From: Pseudomonas sp. UBA5706
GTDB taxonomy: Bacteria > Pseudomonadota > Gammaproteobacteria > Pseudomonadales > Pseudomonadaceae
Length of the DNA stretch: 58,637 bases
Assembly: GCF_002419965.1 (NCBI RefSeq)
Contig: NZ_DIHC01000048.1
Location: 19,501-78,137 of the forward strand
Direction: 5' to 3'
In this document: piece after piece, positions 33,501-41,508 of the stretch
How the letters are laid out: every line of letters starts with the position of its first letter
Position numbering within the stretch: the first letter of the stretch is position 1
Translations under genes and position numbers: made by a program
The notes under the pieces: generated by a model
What the model was told of the DNA's origin: nothing
Databases searched by the model: none
The model's input: the letters and a program-made list of their open reading frames with translations, nothing else

Positions 33501-33540
33501 CGACGAGACAATCGGACCGGTACCGGTGACTGCCTCGTCG
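33501..33540 (-). promoter_or_regulatory. Nested palindrome in the peptide gene 5' region
   Basis: CGACGAG (33501-33507) and CTCGTCG (33534-33540) enclose a perfect 12-bp palindrome, ACCGGTACCGGT (33516-33527). It begins 34 nt upstream of the peptide start. It could be an operator for a dimeric regulator or a structured 5' untranslated region. Confidence 0.5.
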
Positions 33541-34438
33541 GGGAAGCACGCTGACCTTCTTGGCCAGCAGGCGTTGAAAAAGTTAGTGCATGAATCCGCT
33601 TGTTGCAAAATTTTTATACGCGTCGCGATGCTGGCATTTTGTCTAAAAAAACAAAAACTTGCAGGAAAACAACAACCCAGGTGAACCGTTTCTGTTTAAA
33701 ATTTTTTTCGACGCAATTACGTCGAGTTTTAAACAATCGTCTTTAAAATGATGGTTCCGAGGGCCATCCCCAGCGCTTTATCAGTGTGTCTTATGGAGCA
33801 GTATGTGACCGCGCGTAGGGTTTTCTGGCGTGCTGCAACCGAGCTGGTGGCCGACGCGCCATGTTTTTTCCGTGAGTCCGCATATGGACGCCACCAAAAA
33901 ACCGGGCTTATTCAGTCAGCTTTGCTGCGACGCGTCATGAGCGCTTCGGGATCGGCCAGTCATCGTGTACTGAAATAACAATGCCAGTCCTTACGGATGT
34001 CCTTTTTTTACCTGCGCTATTCGTTTGCCTATGGTGGCCACGTTTATGCACGGTGGTTCGAGGGCATAGCTGTTTTAAGTCCGCATAAAGCCACGGTCAT
34101 TGGGCGTTTTCGGTAGTTGCAGGCGCGCAGTAAACGAGTTGAATTAGGCCGGTTATTACGCAGTTAGATATATAAGCCCTGCATCGATTATGTATAAATT
34201 CTGTATTGGTCTGAAATTAAACGCAATGTATATGCGTTATCTTGAAAATAATCACAACTGTTTATTTATTACGTGGCGTGCATTGTGTAGGGTAATCGAG
34301 CCGTGTGACCGGTCTACGAGCAACGTCTGATTTAAATCTTTTTTATCACCTGTCCAAAGCATGTTTTGTAGCGGCTAACTCCAGTGAATTACTCATCATC
34401 AAACAGGGATACAGTAGGGCAGATTAAGGAGAATCATC
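33541..34438. other. AT-rich gene-free interval with a composite hairpin
   Basis: No convincing gene lies in this ~0.9-kb stretch, which is rich in T and A runs and has the look of acquired, H-NS/MvaT-type silenced DNA. At 33694-33734 GTTTAAAA and TTTTAAAC enclose CGACG-CAATTA-CGTCG, a 41-nt composite inverted repeat. A diverged copy of the aroP leader region is at 33811-33962. The end (34424-34438) holds the ribosome-binding site of the next gene. Promoters of the flanking divergent units must lie here, but none is clear. Confidence 0.6.
33811..33962 (+). repeat. Diverged copy A of the aroP promoter/leader region
   Basis: This stretch aligns with 42741-42893 upstream of aroP. Both have GCGCG-AGG-TTT at the start, GTTTTTTC exactly 60 nt later, TATGGACGCCAC with an A run, and GCGTCATGAGCGC-TCGGG-TCG near the end. 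Copy A has lost the TACAAT -10 element and its short ORF (33884-33940) is frame-changed, so it looks like a decayed duplicate. Confidence 0.65.
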
Positions 34439-35200
34439 ATGATCGGAATTGCCACTGCAGTTTCAGACAGCAGTTCAATCGCCACCGCAGCGACAGCAAA
34501 CATCCAACCTCCAGCCACTGCCAGCACTGACAAGACAGAAACAACCGACACTCCGACCAGCACTGGCCCTGCTGTTTCTACATTGGCGCGCCAACTGAGT
34601 AATGCGGCAAAACGGGCAGAACTCAGGGATGCGACGATCGATTTCAAGGCGCTGGGACAGCTGGCGGGTCGCATCACCGATGAATTGATCGGCGATACTT
34701 ATTCGGCCAATAGAGCCAAGAATCACGCCGAGGTCCCTGACACGGATGATCCTGGGTTGCTTGCGCGTGCCCGTCAGGCCACCGCATTTATCAAAGGCAC
34801 TGACAGCAATCCCTTCAGGGGCTTATCGCGCGAGCAGCTTGCTTTGATTACGTATGACGAAGGCGGCGACTTCACTATTGATGAACGTCACGCGGCTTGG
34901 AGCGAAGCCTATGCCCAGGAACAGGCTTGGGCGCGACAGGTCGTTCAGAAAGCATCAGATGAATACGCCGCCACCGGCAAGACGCTCTGTTTTTTCGCTG
35001 AAGTGCTCGATCATTACGAATCACTGCCAGCCATTGAGCGAGCGCAGTACCCGCAAAGTTATGTGGCTGGCCTGCGCCAGCAAATCGGCCTGGACTCCAA
35101 TTACACAAGCAGTCAGGCAACGAGCAACTCGCCGAACCTGTCGACAGCAAGTGGCACGTCATCAGGCGCGAATACTTCAATTGCCGCGTTCACTCGATAG
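34439..35200 (+). CDS. Tandem paralogue 1 of unknown function (putative exporter substrate)
   Basis: A 253-residue protein that I do not recognise as a named family. It begins with a Thr/Ala/Ser-rich low-complexity segment (~1-45), then TLARQLSNAAKRAELRDATIDFKALGQLA, a variable middle, and a charged helical region with LALITYDEGGDFTIDERHAAWSEAYAQEQAW and HYESLPAIERAQYPQSYVAGLRQQIGLD. The tail is Ser/Thr/Asn-rich. There is no Sec signal peptide or membrane segment. AAGGAG lies 9 nt before ATG. It is a close tandem relative of the next gene, which is coupled to an ABC exporter, so a dedicated exported substrate is my inference. Confidence 0.8.
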   Translation: MIGIATAVSDSSSIATAATANIQPPATASTDKTETTDTPTSTGPAVSTLARQLSNAAKRAELRDATIDFKALGQLAGRITDELIGDTYSANRAKNHAEVPDTDDPGLLARARQATAFIKGTDSNPFRGLSREQLALITYDEGGDFTIDERHAAWSEAYAQEQAWARQVVQKASDEYAATGKTLCFFAEVLDHYESLPAIERAQYPQSYVAGLRQQIGLDSNYTSSQATSNSPNLSTASGTSSGANTSIAAFTR

Positions 35201-35344
35201 TCAGACGCTGATTGCCCTGCATTCAATCAAGAGTCGGGTTGTACGTTCATTGACGGCTTGAAGTATTTCGCCACATCGCGGTGACGCTCTCATAGAGATT
35301 GTTATTGCACGAGGACCGAGTGGCTCGGATTAAGGAGAATCGTC

Positions 35345-36109
35345 ATGATCGGAATTGCCAGTGCAGTGTCAGGCAGCAGTTCAATCGCCACCGCAGCGAC
35401 AGCAAACATCCAACCTCCAGCCACTGCTAGCACTGACAAGACAGAAACAACCGACACCCCGACCAGCACTGGCCCTGCTGTTTCTACATTGGCGCGCCAA
35501 CTGAGTAATGCGGCAAAACGGGCAGAGCTCAGGGATGCGACGATCGATTTCAAGGCGCTGGGACAGTTGGCTGCGCGCATCACCGATCAACTGACAGGCG
35601 ATAACTACCAAGCCGACAAGGCCCGGAACAATGCCGAAGTACCTGATACGGATGACCCTGAGTTGCTCGCCCGCGCTCGCCAGGCTACAGCTTTTGTCTA
35701 CGGGAACGATTCCAACCCCTTCAGAGGTTTGTCTGGCGATCAACTTGCCTTGATTGCCTACGACGAAGGTGGTGAGTTTACCGTCAATGAACGTCGTGCT
35801 GCTTGGAGCGAAGCCTATGCCCAAGAACAGGTCTGGAGGCGACAGGTCGTTCAAAAGGCATCGGCCGAATCCGCAGCCACCGGCAAGACGCCCCGTTTCT
35901 TCGCTGAAGTGCTCGATCATTACGAATCGCTGCCGGCCATTGAGCGAGCGCAGTACCCGCAAAGTTATGTGGCTGGCCTGCGCCAGCAAATCGGCCTGGA
36001 CTCCAATAACCTAACCCGTCAGGCAGCGAGTAACTCGTCAAATCTATCCTCGGCGAACGGAGCGCCATCGGGCTCAACCGCCTCCGGAGGATTTGGCAGT
36101 GTCGGTTAA
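35345..36109 (+). CDS. Tandem paralogue 2 of unknown function (putative exporter substrate)
   Basis: A 254-residue paralogue of the preceding protein. The ribosome-binding region and about the first 235 nt are nearly identical to paralogue 1, as is ~120 nt near the C-terminus, while the middle (~residues 80-170) and the tail are diverged. The mature part keeps TYDEGG-type ALIAYDEGGEFTVNERRAAWSEAYAQEQ. The stop codon overlaps the ABC ATPase start by 11 nt, so its translation is coupled to the exporter. No signal peptide. Function unknown; a substrate, or a cytosolic partner of the pump, are the two simple options. Confidence 0.8.
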   Translation: MIGIASAVSGSSSIATAATANIQPPATASTDKTETTDTPTSTGPAVSTLARQLSNAAKRAELRDATIDFKALGQLAARITDQLTGDNYQADKARNNAEVPDTDDPELLARARQATAFVYGNDSNPFRGLSGDQLALIAYDEGGEFTVNERRAAWSEAYAQEQVWRRQVVQKASAESAATGKTPRFFAEVLDHYESLPAIERAQYPQSYVAGLRQQIGLDSNNLTRQAASNSSNLSSANGAPSGSTASGGFGSVG

Positions 36110-36842
36110 TGCGCAAGTGACGTATTCCAATCGGCATCTCGCGCCTGGCAACAGTGATCTCATCGTGCTGCAGGGCATCTGTCATGACTATCGGATGGCA
36201 GGCGCATCGCACCGGGTTCTGCACAACGTTTCGCTAGCGATAGTGCGAGGACGCAGTTACGCCCTCACTGGAGCGTCCGGCTCGGGCAAAAGTACCCTGC
36301 TCAATATTCTCGGCTTGCTGGATTGCCCCTCTGCAGGGAGGTTCCAGCTCGACGGACTCGACGTACAAGCGTTCACCCCGGCCCAGCGCGCCGACCTGCG
36401 TAACCGCTGCATCGGTTTCGTGTTTCAAAGTTTCAATTTGCTGCCACAGCTCAATGCGCTGGATAACGTTGCGTTGCCGCTGCTCTACCGGGGTATTTCG
36501 CGCACGCAAGCGCGCCTGTCTGCAGGTCGGCAACTGCAACGTGTCGGGCTTGGCGAACGGATGCTCAATCGCCCGGCCGACTTGTCTGGCGGCCAGCGCC
36601 AGCGTGTCGCTATTGCTCGGGCATTGGTCGGTGAACCGGCACTGATCCTGGCGGACGAACCCACCGGGAACCTTGATAGTGGCACCGCTGCCGACATCAT
36701 GGACCTGCTGCTGACGCTGAACCGCGACGATGGCGTGACGTTGGTCATGGTGACGCATGACACCTGCCTGGCTCGACGCCTGGACCACTGTCTGCATGTT
36801 CAGGACGGCCACATTCTGCTGCGAGACGCTCGGCATGCCTAA
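36099..36842 (+). CDS. ABC transporter ATPase, MacB/LolD-type
   Basis: A 247-residue ATP-binding subunit: Walker A GASGSGKST, Q-loop VFQSFNLLPQLNALDNV, signature LSGGQRQRVAIARAL, Walker B LILADEPTGNLD, and H-loop VTHD. The sequence belongs to the MacB/LolD/FtsE group, which drives mechanotransmission rather than transport through the membrane domain. GTG 36099 is chosen because GGAGG lies 9 nt before it. It overlaps the preceding gene by 11 nt and the permease by 8 nt. Confidence 0.92.
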   Translation: MSVNAQVTYSNRHLAPGNSDLIVLQGICHDYRMAGASHRVLHNVSLAIVRGRSYALTGASGSGKSTLLNILGLLDCPSAGRFQLDGLDVQAFTPAQRADLRNRCIGFVFQSFNLLPQLNALDNVALPLLYRGISRTQARLSAGRQLQRVGLGERMLNRPADLSGGQRQRVAIARALVGEPALILADEPTGNLDSGTAADIMDLLLTLNRDDGVTLVMVTHDTCLARRLDHCLHVQDGHILLRDARHA

Positions 36843-38031
36843 AAGAAGGTTGAAAGCTCAGCGCATGACGCTGCGTCAAAGCCTGGGTGAGTCGCTGGGC
36901 AGTCTGCGCCTGTTGGGACGACGCTCATTGCTTGCATTGCTGGGTATTGCCGTGGGATGTGCGGCAGTCGTTGCGTTGTTGAACATTGGGCAGGCGGCTG
37001 CCGACCATGCCATCGCAGCCTTCGAAGGGCTGGGCGCCAGCACGTTAGTGGTGTCGTTTTCCCCCGTGTCGGACGGCACCCGGGCGGCACCTGCGGCGCT
37101 CGACATTGCTGCGCTGAAAAAACGGGCCCCAGGTATCAGGTACGCAGCTCCCCTGGTCGTGCATTCGTCGCAACTCGGTCACGCCGGGCACAGGTCCGAT
37201 GCGTACATCATCGGCACCACTGCCGAGCTGTTGAATATTCTGGATTTGAAAGTCGAGGTCGGGCGATTTCTTGCATTTTTCGATCGGGCTTCGACCCATG
37301 CCGTAGTGGGCGCCAGCATCGCTAAAAAGCTGAACATTCATGTGGGCAGCCGGTTGCAGGCCGAACACTACGTTTTTGAAGTCATCGGCATTCTGACCGC
37401 CCAGCCGCTCAATCCGTTAGTAGCAATGGCACCTGACGAGTCGGTGCTGATCCCCATCGAAGGGATGCGCCGGTTCCAACCCGTGCCGGAGCTGTCCAGC
37501 CTTCTTGCATGGGGGAGCGACAGTTCGACACTTTCGGCCACGGCGACCGTGTTGAAAAGGTACCTGCAAGAGGTGCTTGACGAACGCGAGGTCGATGTCC
37601 AGATCCCCCAGCAATTGCTGGAGGGGCTAAGCCGGCAAGCCAGTACCTTTTCCTGGCTGCTCGCGGGACTGGGTGGCATATCGCTGCTGGTCGGCGGTGT
37701 TGGCGTGATGAATGTGATGCTGATGAACGTGGCGCAGCGCCGTCGTGAAATCGGTGTGCGCATGGCGCTGGGTGCGCGAGCCACGGACATCAGAAACCTG
37801 TTTTTAGGCGAGGCAGCCGTGCTGTCGTGTGCAGGAGCGCTGGTCGGTGCCGTTTGTGGCCTGATCGCCACATGGGTCTTCGTGAAGGTGTCCGGCTGGG
37901 CTTTCAGTGTGTCGCCGCTGTCGCTGCCGTTGGGCGTTTTTGGCGCCCTGATCATCGGCCTGTTTTTCGGCTTGCAGCCTGCGTTGGCGGCGGCCCGGTT
38001 GTTACCGGTACAGGCCCTGCGTGATGACTGA
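36835..38031 (+). CDS. ABC transporter permease, MacB-type (FtsX fold)
   Basis: A 398-residue inner-membrane protein with the MacB plan: a first helix (SLLALLGIAVGCAAVVALLNI), a large periplasmic domain (~55-270), and three C-terminal helices (WLLAGLGGISLLVGGVGVMNVML, LFLGEAAVLSCAGALVGAVCGLIATWVF in parts, and GVFGALIIGLFFGLQPALAAARL). The cytoplasmic motif RRREIGVRMALGAR is diagnostic. In MacB proper the ATPase is fused to this domain; here it is a separate gene. ATG 36835 overlaps the ATPase stop; ATG 36865 is an alternative. It should form a tripartite pump with the next two genes. Confidence 0.9.
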   Translation: MPKRRLKAQRMTLRQSLGESLGSLRLLGRRSLLALLGIAVGCAAVVALLNIGQAAADHAIAAFEGLGASTLVVSFSPVSDGTRAAPAALDIAALKKRAPGIRYAAPLVVHSSQLGHAGHRSDAYIIGTTAELLNILDLKVEVGRFLAFFDRASTHAVVGASIAKKLNIHVGSRLQAEHYVFEVIGILTAQPLNPLVAMAPDESVLIPIEGMRRFQPVPELSSLLAWGSDSSTLSATATVLKRYLQEVLDEREVDVQIPQQLLEGLSRQASTFSWLLAGLGGISLLVGGVGVMNVMLMNVAQRRREIGVRMALGARATDIRNLFLGEAAVLSCAGALVGAVCGLIATWVFVKVSGWAFSVSPLSLPLGVFGALIIGLFFGLQPALAAARLLPVQALRDD

Positions 38032-39505
38032 TTACCGAAACATCACGACAGGACTCGTGTCGTTGTACCTGCTCAGTTGCTCCGGCGTCGCCCAGGCGGC
38101 ACCCCTTGCGCCGTCACACGCCTACATGCCGGCACGCACGATCTCATGGGTCGGCGGGACCCTCGACTTGACTCTGAGCGACGCTATCTATTTGGGCCTG
38201 CGCGATAACCGATCGATCCGCAGCGTGTACCTGGAGCGCATTGCGCAGAAATTCGACCTGCGGGTTGAAGAGGACCGCTTCACGCCCAAACTGACGCTCA
38301 GCGGCCGACAGGTCGCCTATCGCAACCAGAGCGACCGCTATCGCCAAGCCGAATTGCTGCCGCAGACCACTTGGCAGACACCATCTGGAGCACGCTTCAG
38401 CATGGCCTGGAGCAACCAGTTGTCGGTCGCCAACGGTGCCGGTCGCGCACGCAATGATGGCGCTACCTTCAGCGTCATTCAGCCCCTGTTACGCGGCGCA
38501 GGCCGGGAGGTGAGCACCGCGCCATTGCGCCTGGCCCGCCTCGGCGAGCAACTCAACAAGCTGAACCTCAAAGCCACGGTCTCGGACGCGATCACGCAGA
38601 TCATCCTCGCTTACCGGGAATTATTGCGCGCCCAGGCTCAACTGCAGATCGCCAATGATGCCCTTCTGCGGTCGCGTCATTTTCTGGAAGCCAACCAGGC
38701 GATGATTGCCGCGGGTCGAATGGCGGCATTCGAGCGGGTGCAAAGCGAAGCCGATGTCGCCAGCCAGGAGCTCGCCGTGGAGCAAGCCATCAATCAACTG
38801 GATGCCGCTCGCCTTGGGCTGTTGCATCTGCTGGCGCTGAGCTTGAACACCTCGGTTCGAGCCGTCGACACCCTGGCGCCTCAACGAATCGACATTCCGC
38901 TGGCACAAGCACTGAATGCGGCGCGAGAGCAGCAGCCTAACTACCTGATGCAACTCATCGCGCGTGAGCAGGCGGATATCAATCTCAGGCTTGCGGACAA
39001 TGAACAGCAGTGGGATGTCTCCTTGATCGGCGGGGCGACCCAGGTGCGTGATCGATACCGGGAAGCGGGCGAGCGAAAGACCGAGCGCAGTTGGGAGGGC
39101 TATGCCGGTGTTCAGATCGACATTCCGATCAATGACCTTTCGCGCCGCCAGGCCAAAGTGCGCGCTCAGGTACAGGTTGCCAACCAGCTCATCCGCGTGG
39201 CCGACAGTCGTCAACTGTTGGAGCGAGACGTTGAAAATGCGGTGCGGGATTTAAATGCGCGATGGCGTCAGTACGAAATTGCCGAGCGCGCCCGAGACCT
39301 GTCACGACGCAAACTGGACATTGAGCGCGAAAAGCTCACCGCGGGGCGTTCCAGCAACTTTCAGGTTATCAGTTTCGAAACCGACCTGCGTGGGGCCGAA
39401 AGCACTCGGCTGGATGCCCTTATCGCGTATTTCAACGCCCAGAGCACACTCGATCAGCACCTCGGCACGACCCTGGCAAGCTGGGATATCGAACTCAATG
39501 ACTGA
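38024..39505 (+). CDS. TolC-family outer-membrane channel of the ABC exporter
   Basis: A 493-residue outer-membrane efflux protein. The signal peptide ends near AQAAP (~26), then DLTLSDAIYLGLRDNRSIRS opens the first TolC repeat and KLTAGRSSNFQVISFETDLRGAE the closing one. Compared with the lapE-type channel in this window it is a distinct, specialised paralogue. The start overlaps the permease stop by 8 nt, and its stop overlaps the adaptor start by 8 nt. Confidence 0.9.
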   Translation: MTDYRNITTGLVSLYLLSCSGVAQAAPLAPSHAYMPARTISWVGGTLDLTLSDAIYLGLRDNRSIRSVYLERIAQKFDLRVEEDRFTPKLTLSGRQVAYRNQSDRYRQAELLPQTTWQTPSGARFSMAWSNQLSVANGAGRARNDGATFSVIQPLLRGAGREVSTAPLRLARLGEQLNKLNLKATVSDAITQIILAYRELLRAQAQLQIANDALLRSRHFLEANQAMIAAGRMAAFERVQSEADVASQELAVEQAINQLDAARLGLLHLLALSLNTSVRAVDTLAPQRIDIPLAQALNAAREQQPNYLMQLIAREQADINLRLADNEQQWDVSLIGGATQVRDRYREAGERKTERSWEGYAGVQIDIPINDLSRRQAKVRAQVQVANQLIRVADSRQLLERDVENAVRDLNARWRQYEIAERARDLSRRKLDIEREKLTAGRSSNFQVISFETDLRGAESTRLDALIAYFNAQSTLDQHLGTTLASWDIELND

Positions 39506-40751
39506 GCATTCGAGCATCGGCCGCCTGGCAATCGGGTTAGGGACGGCAGTGGCGATCGTCGCAACACTGGCCGCTATCGGGATGTTCAATGCCTCTGAAG
39601 CGGTCGATCAGGGGCACTGGTTAGCTATGCAGCCACAGGTGTTGGAACGTCAGCTCGGCCTGGTGGGACGTATCGAAGCGGCCAACAAGCAAACGCTGTC
39701 CGCACCGTTCGAAGGGCGCGTAGAGCAATTGACCGTGAGCGAAGGCCAGCAGGTGGAACGATCCAGCAAATTGCTCGTACTGGACACAACCCAGCTGGAT
39801 ATCCAGATACGCCAGGCGTCGGCTGAATTGCTCAAGGCTCGGCGCACGGCAAGAGACATGCAGGACTGGGGCACCAGTGATGAGGTGGCCCGTGCACGGC
39901 GTGCCGTGACCAACGCCGAACTCAACCTCAATGACAGCCAGGCCAGACTGGGTGACTCTCGCCGCTTGTTGGCACGTGGGATAGTCGCGCGTATGGAAGT
40001 TGAGGCGCAGGAGCAGCAAGTCAAATTACAGCAGCTGGATCTGGCGGCAGCGAAGGCCGAGTTACGTGCGGCGTGTTCAAGAGGTGATCACGAAAATCGG
40101 CAAATCGCCGACATGGAGCTGGCCAATGCTCGGGCGCGCCATGACAGCCTGTTATCCCAACGGGCACAGCGTGAACTTCACGCGCCGTTTACCGGCGTCG
40201 TATTGCGACCACAGAAAACTGATGGCCCGGCAAGCGCGCCCGTTATTCAAACCGGCCGGCATGTGCCTCAGGGTTTTCCGTTGTTCGAACTGGTCAGCCT
40301 GGAACAGATAAACGCAGTCACCCGTATTCAGGAGGCCGACCTTCACCAGATACATGAGGGCATGCCGGTTCAGGTTACCGGGGACGGCTTCGAGGGTCTC
40401 ACGCTGCAAGGTCATGTTCGCTCCATCGGCGCTCAGTCCCTGGCAGCGCAGAACCCCGGCGGAGGTTATTACGAAGTCATAGTTTCAATCGACAGGCTGA
40501 CTGCCGAGCAGCAGCCGCGGGTACGACTGGGGATGAGTGCGCGGTTGACCCTGACGACCTATCGCAACGGCAGTGGACTGGCGGTGCCCGCCGAGGCGCT
40601 GAACCAGGATGCCGACGGTGTTTACGTGATTTACAGGCCTACCCCGGATGAGCCCGCTCAGCGTGTTCCGGTGACCTTGGGCATGGCTGTGCCCCAGGGC
40701 GTGGAAGTCACTGGCTTACAGCCGGGATATGTAAGAACGACCGCACCTTAA
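39498..40751 (+). CDS. Periplasmic adaptor (MacA/HlyD-like) of the ABC exporter
   Basis: A 417-residue membrane fusion protein. A single N-terminal helix (RLAIGLGTAVAIVATLAAIGMF) is followed by a lipoyl half motif (LSAPFEGRVEQLTVSEGQQV), a coiled-coil hairpin (~75-190), the second lipoyl half (LHAPFTGVVLRPQK) and beta-barrel domains with VQVTGDGFEGLTLQGHVRSI and VPAEALNQDADGVYVI. It bridges the MacB-type permease and the TolC-type channel. The adaptor is last in the operon here, unlike macAB or pvdRT-opmQ, where it comes first. Confidence 0.9.
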   Translation: MTEHSSIGRLAIGLGTAVAIVATLAAIGMFNASEAVDQGHWLAMQPQVLERQLGLVGRIEAANKQTLSAPFEGRVEQLTVSEGQQVERSSKLLVLDTTQLDIQIRQASAELLKARRTARDMQDWGTSDEVARARRAVTNAELNLNDSQARLGDSRRLLARGIVARMEVEAQEQQVKLQQLDLAAAKAELRAACSRGDHENRQIADMELANARARHDSLLSQRAQRELHAPFTGVVLRPQKTDGPASAPVIQTGRHVPQGFPLFELVSLEQINAVTRIQEADLHQIHEGMPVQVTGDGFEGLTLQGHVRSIGAQSLAAQNPGGGYYEVIVSIDRLTAEQQPRVRLGMSARLTLTTYRNGSGLAVPAEALNQDADGVYVIYRPTPDEPAQRVPVTLGMAVPQGVEVTGLQPGYVRTTAP

Positions 40752-40893
40752 TCGTTCCGAAGCGGTGCGCCATGGATGCGCAGCGCTTGGTTCTCAAATT
40801 CGCGGTCTCGGCCTCATTGCGCCGGGATTGCGTACTCGGCAATGGCGAAGTCATGTCGCTATTGCATTTAACTTTAACAGGGAAGATATCCTC

Positions 40894-41351
40894 ATGATTA
40901 TTCGTAAACCACTGTTTGCCAGTTTGGCGATAACTGCATGTTTTGCCACAGGCGCTGTTTATGCTGGGCCTGCGGTTAACGTAAACTTTAAACATCTCGG
41001 TGCTGCCGGTTCGGATGAGGCGATTAACATCGTCACTAACTCGAATGAGAGCAGTACCAATATAAATGCCAGCCCCAAGCCAAAGACTTCTGTCAATGGT
41101 GGCGAGAGCGATCTCTACAGAGTCCAAAGCAGAATTTCCCCGGAGCTGAACTATGCACTTGTCCGCTACACCATCGGCGGCAAGACCTGCGCGTTCAGCA
41201 CCACGTACCCAATACGATCGGCGCTGGCGGCGTCAAGATCCCCAAGTGGACCAGGGACGCTACACCCAGCGGCGGCGCTACCTGCACGGCCACCGTTACT
41301 TCGACCGACTTCGGCAGTCATGAGTGGGCTGTTCAGTTCACGATGAAGTAA
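40894..41351 (+). pseudogene. Small secreted protein gene with a 1-nt frameshift
   Basis: The first 105 codons encode a signal peptide (MIIRKPLFASLAITACFATGAVYA) and a mature part with VNVNFKHLGAAGSDEAINIV and YTIGGKTCAFSTTY. In the frame read from the start, the rest is nonsense-like and stops at 41346. Shifting the frame at the C run 41208-41210 restores NTIGAGGVKIPKW, SGGATCTATVTS and HEWAVQFTMK, ending at TAA 41351. A C-terminal scrap with almost the same ending survives at 42580-42612, which proves the second frame was coding. The intact product would be ~152 residues with two cysteines. The family is unknown. A sequencing error is the alternative. Confidence 0.7.
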
Positions 41352-41508
41352 GCGCACGAGCGACACAGTCTGTCTGGCAACGTGGAGCAGACTGTTCGGC
41401 ATTCTTAAAGTTAAGACCGGGCTCGCACATTGCCAATCCCGTACTTTTGAGCTCGACGTTATAACGCTTGCTCAGCACGTACGTGCACCTGATTATTGGA
41501 GTCATTAC

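Noticed and set aside
33748..33978. A 76-codon plus-strand ORF in the AT-rich interval
   Set aside because: No ribosome-binding site, and it runs through the diverged aroP-leader repeat in a frame different from the leader ORF; composition does not look coding.
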